Source: Chrysopilus asiliformis (taxonomy: Eukaryota; Arthropoda; Insecta; Diptera; Rhagionidae). Taken from it: DNA of 64,000 bases. Both the position numbers and the translations under genes were made by a program. The stretch covers positions 28,393,530 to 28,457,529 of the forward strand of contig OZ035962.1 in assembly GCA_964034945.1 (NCBI GenBank), given 5' to 3'. The notes beneath the pieces were generated by a model. The model saw only the letters and a program-made list of their open reading frames with translations, did no database searches and was not told the DNA's origin. Below are positions 60,460 through 64,000 of the stretch, one piece after another (within the stretch, counting starts at the first letter, position 1; every line of letters begins with the position of its first letter).

Positions 60460-61290
60460 CAGGGTGTTCCAATGGCTTGGACCGATGTTAAGAGAAAATA
60501 AGACAATCAGGGTATTCACAGTCCTCTTTTAAATTGCGAGTAATTTTACCGCTCGGTAATTCAGTCAAATTTAACAGATTTTTACCGAGACGGTAACTTG
60601 GTTCATGTAAAAATGAATTACCGGATTCGGTAATTATAGACATGCCTTGAGTCGTGTTTTCCGGCCCGGTTATTCGGTATCAAGAATCAACCGCGAGTGG
60701 CGTTAGTAATGTTTTTAGTTGTCAAATTTTCTCGTTGGTTATCTCATCGGACTGCAAATTTTTTCAATTTTGCTAGCCGTTGCCACAATATAAATTCAAA
60801 AGAATACATCAAACATGGATTTAAAGGTATGTGACATATTTTACGATCAAATTCGCAGTTCATGATTTGGTCACGTATCCAATAAAAGCGCTGTTCTCAA
60901 ATCTGTGCTGTGGGATGTTCACAGCAGAATATTTTCAGTCTTTTAATATTACCGAAAATACCGAATACCGAAAATTAAAAGATGACTGTGAATACCCTGA
61001 ATGTTATTTGTTCAATTTTTTTGGTTTTTTTATTGAATCATGTAATTTGGTACATGGGAATTATGTGTGGAAGATAATATCGCACAAATGTTCGCCAAGG
61101 CTTTGGCGGCATACGTCCATTCAATGGTCAAAATTTTTGATGACATCTCTGCATAATTGCTCCTTGATCCCAGAAATATGCCTTATTATCTCATCCTCAG
61201 CTGCTGAATTGTTGTTGGATTGTTGGCATAGACCTTACTCTTGAGATAACCCCAAAGGAAGAAGTCCAGAAGCGTCAAATTGCACTCTCG
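60460..61290 (-). pseudogene. Tc1/mariner-family transposase remnant
   Basis: TA followed by terminus CAGGGTGTTCCAATGGCTTG at 60460. On the minus strand the region 61290-61060 reads NLTLLDFFLWGYLKSKVYAN and then, after damage, an in-frame tail ending EHLCDIIFHT. This is the same C-terminal motif as the remnants at 21980 and 35178. The opposite terminus was not found. A MITE interrupts it at 60508-60999. Confidence 0.7.
60508..60999. mobile_element. MITE with CAGGGTATTCACAGTC ends and 36-bp-spaced palindromes
   Basis: 492 bp. Ends CAGGGTATTCACAGTCCTCT and, reverse complemented, CAGGGTATTCACAGTCATCT (one mismatch in 20). AAT flanks both sides. Palindromes TTACCGCTCGGTAA (60546), TTACCGAGACGGTAA (60582) and TTACCGGATTCGGTAA (60618) start exactly 36 bp apart. 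No coding capacity. Confidence 0.82.
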
Positions 61291-61299
61291 ACGCCTAAT

Positions 61300-63160
61300 A
61301 ATTGCAAAAAGCCTACACCGAAATTTTTCTCGCACAATGCATTAAGTTTTGGGAAAAGTCGGTAATGCAGGATTTTTCGGAATAAATCGGTTTTCGGCAA
61401 AAAATCGAATAAGGGACTCTCCATAAAATATGTCACGCTAATTTACCCCAAACAACGCCTCTCTTTTCGAGTCCCTTTTTTAAGATTTTTCGTGTTATAA
61501 GATTTAATACTGCCGTCACACTATCGCAAACCCATTTTAATAAATACAGAGTTTTTCAATTTTTTTGTTGAAATCCAAGATACATTTTTTTTGTTATATC
61601 CGGTATGTCGATCTAAAATCTTCGTCCATTTTTTTTCGAATCGACAATAAAATTACATAAAATAATGACGGAATGCAAAAACATTTCGAAACTATCAGTG
61701 TTTCCGTTTTAAAGTAAATATTTTTATTTCACTAATCCGTTATATTGAATGCTATGTGAGATATTAAAAGATCGTGTAAAATCGTATAAATTATATTTTT
61801 CTATTAATAAATTAATATTTTAGTTGGTTATTTATTTATTATTTTTCTTTATCATTTGGACATGTCAAATTACTTGAAAAAGTCAAATTTTATTGTTATC
61901 TTCATAAGTTATATTCGAATACACAAAACTGATGGCCATTAATAAATATTCATAAAGCTTTTCGGTATCAGAAATTTTTTCGAAATTAATAAATTCTTTT
62001 TTTTTCTTCTGGATTTTTTATACGAGTATATATAAGATGAAACAAAACTATTCAGTGATATTTCTTGCGCTACATCTTTTTTTTTTCTTCGGTGGTATTA
62101 ATTTTGGGATTCCTCAGTTGAAACGCGTAAAGATGAGCGATTTAAATAAAATTGCAATTATCCTTTATAAATCATATAAAAATTTCATTAAGAAATATGA
62201 TGATAAAAAGGGAGACGAATAATATTATTATTATTACTATTCATATTAATATTATTATATCATTTCCACACATTATTATTTTTGTTTAAATAGGAACGAT
62301 GGACGACGATGGGTGATGGAGGAATTATAGATATGAAATTTTAACTCTTATACGGCGAAAAAAAAACGATGCCGAAAGACTATGGCGGTGCGATCATAAC
62401 CTCAAAAAAAGGGGTCTAAAATTGAAACAAACCAACAAAAGGAAAAAAAAACCTAACGCCGACAAAAATCTCTTCATAGTTTTTTACCCGAATTTTTTCT
62501 AATTATTCAAATGAAATTCATAGTTTTATCAAACTGGATCCAGTTAGTCTGTGGACTTTTTTTTATATATTGCTTTTATTGCTCTTCATTTTTGACGAAT
62601 AAATTATGCTGCGCGCGAGAAAAAAGACGCTTTTTTACTATTCGACTCTATTATAGGTGAGTGAATTACAGAGATAAGAAAAATACCCTAGAAATGAAAA
62701 AAAAATAAAATAAACAAAAAGATACAAGAAAATAAGAAATATTTTGTGCGGTCATTTGAATAATGTTTAGCTTTTTCCATTTCTTAATTTTTTTTTCCAT
62801 AATAAAACTTTAACATGTTTAGGGATGTTTTATTGCTTTTACAAATAGGGTGAGGTGGCGTAATTTTGTCCACTCTCTTTTGGCGGAAATCATGATCGAA
62901 TGTTGCAAACAAAACCATTGTAGATAATTTTGTTGATTTTCTCAGATACAGTAAGTTTTCTTTATAACGCGAGAAGCGCATTTTGCGAATTTTAGTCAGT
63001 TAGGACTGGCCAGACAACAAGTCACGCTAATTTTCGCCTTTTCGAATCTCCCTCCCTTTTTTCTCTTCAAATTTTACAATTTTTCGTAAGAGATTTTACA
63101 GTACACACCGCCTTCACACTACAGTAGACATCTCCCCACTGTATGACAGATTTTATGGAC
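61300..63160. other. Non-coding DNA upstream of Awh
   Basis: AT-rich. 'TCCATAAAATACGTCAC'-family termini occur at 61414-61446 (GGGACTCTCCATAAAATATG) and in a diverged copy near 63000-63060 (GTCACGCTAATTTTCGCC). An ATT-rich tract lies at 62220-62260. No gene supported, and no Awh start exon recognised. Confidence 0.45.
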
Positions 63161-63173
63161 TTTTAAATGAAAA

Positions 63174-63433
63174 ATCATACGAACGAAAACGTTTTTTGCG
63201 AATATCTCAAAAACGGTACATGTTATCAAAAAAGTGCAAGAACAAAAGTTATTTAGGATACCATTCTACATAAAACTCCCATACATCAAAATCCGATTGG
63301 AACAAGTTTTAAAAAAATTTTATTGGAAAATTTGAATTCAAATGAAATTTTGATACGCCGCCCGTTCAATTAAATCACCATACGGGTTTTCAATAATTGC
63401 CAGATTGGCAATTATAGCTTTTGTTATGTTTTA
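63174..63433 (+). mobile_element. DINE-like element fragment
   Basis: Shares ACGAACGAAAACGTTTTTTG, CTCAAAAACGGTACATGTTA and CTCCCATACATCAAAATCC with the copies at 22738 and 30043, and ends with the perfect hairpin ATTGCCAGATTGGCAAT then TATAGCTTTTGTTATG. The 5' part is missing. Confidence 0.68.
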
Positions 63434-63747
63434 TTTTAAGTTTAAAATTATGTTATATGCAACTAGAATTTAAGAAAACACTAGATATAAAACTGTTGAA
63501 CTTTTATACAAATCGTTGCCTTCGGTTTTTTTTGGTTCAATAAATAAATATATATATATTTGACAGTACATGAAAATAGGCGAAATTTATGTCTAATCGA
63601 GCCCTAAAATCTCAACAAGAATTCAAACAATTCGTTCGTACAGATTGTTTGCCAGACTAAGCAAAGGTCGAACTTTTTAAACTGCGTTTTAATAACGATT
63701 TTCTTCTCCACTGCTGTACATAAAAACTGCTCATAAAGTACGGATTC

Positions 63748-63791
63748 AGCTTTTAGAACCTCCGGGGACAGGACAGGAGGTTCTAAAAGCT
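63748..63791. repeat. Perfect 16-bp-stem hairpin
   Basis: AGCTTTTAGAACCTCC (63748-63763) pairs perfectly with GGAGGTTCTAAAAGCT (63776-63791) around a 12-base loop GGGGACAGGACA. Confidence 0.9.
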
Positions 63792-64000
63792 AAAACCGTC
63801 AACCTTTTCCGTGATTTTTCAAGTGTGGGATTAAATACCGCCACCGTCACACTATTTTAAGGACTGCCAATTATATATATTGCAATCTGTGAATATGATT
63901 GCAACATTTATAAGGTATTGCAACCTATCAACGGCGAAAGTTATAAATGTAGTCTAGCTGAGGTTGGTGATGTTGTTTTCAAAAAAAAAAATTATATTTC

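Noticed and set aside
60831..61244. 137-codon plus-strand open frame
   Set aside because: It overlaps the MITE end and reads the minus-strand mariner remnant in antisense.

Overview
The window is a stretch of an AT-rich, intron-rich, transposon-laden animal genome, almost certainly an insect and probably a fly-like one. The reasons are a ZAD/C2H2 zinc-finger gene, an RR-1 cuticle protein gene with a TCAGT-type initiator, an Arrowhead-type LIM-homeobox gene, and many MITEs, mariners and DINE/INE-1-like elements with GTCTGTCC-type microsatellite cores. Species was not determined. No tRNA, rRNA or CRISPR was seen.

Layout. (1) 1-5650, minus: a ZAD plus seven-finger C2H2 gene. Three exons are in the window and the 3' end is off the left edge. 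A complete mariner with perfect 30-bp inverted repeats and an intact transposase sits in its last visible intron. (2) 5651-6445: a divergent promoter with a ciliary X-box-like site. (3) 6446-14279, plus: a complete 17-exon IFT122 (Oseg1) gene, reconstructed without any frame break to 1173 aa. (4) 16224-17682, minus: a 3-exon RR-1 cuticle protein gene with TATA box and initiator. (5) 17.8-40 kb: a gene-poor, nested transposon zone holding mariner-family remnants, TA- and TTAA-flanked MITEs, a hAT MITE with an exact 8-bp duplication, DINE-like Helentron derivatives, and a large inverted repeat. (6) 40.3-50.7 kb: mostly non-coding, with two frame-compatible exons of a possible unknown secreted or membrane protein (40758-41163). 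(7) 50706-59525, minus: the LIM-homeobox gene Arrowhead (Awh), six exons, lacking only its initiating exon. Its 7.4-kb intron carries three abutting or nested MITEs plus long satellite-like repeats. (8) 59.5-64 kb: upstream sequence or intron of Awh, with a mariner remnant and a MITE carrying palindromes spaced exactly 36 bp apart.

The host genes do not form one pathway: chromatin or transcription factor, intraflagellar transport, cuticle, and a developmental regulator. The most unusual content is the layered insertion history, where target-site duplications and restored reading frames give exact element boundaries and relative ages. I did not find a convincing new multi-gene system.
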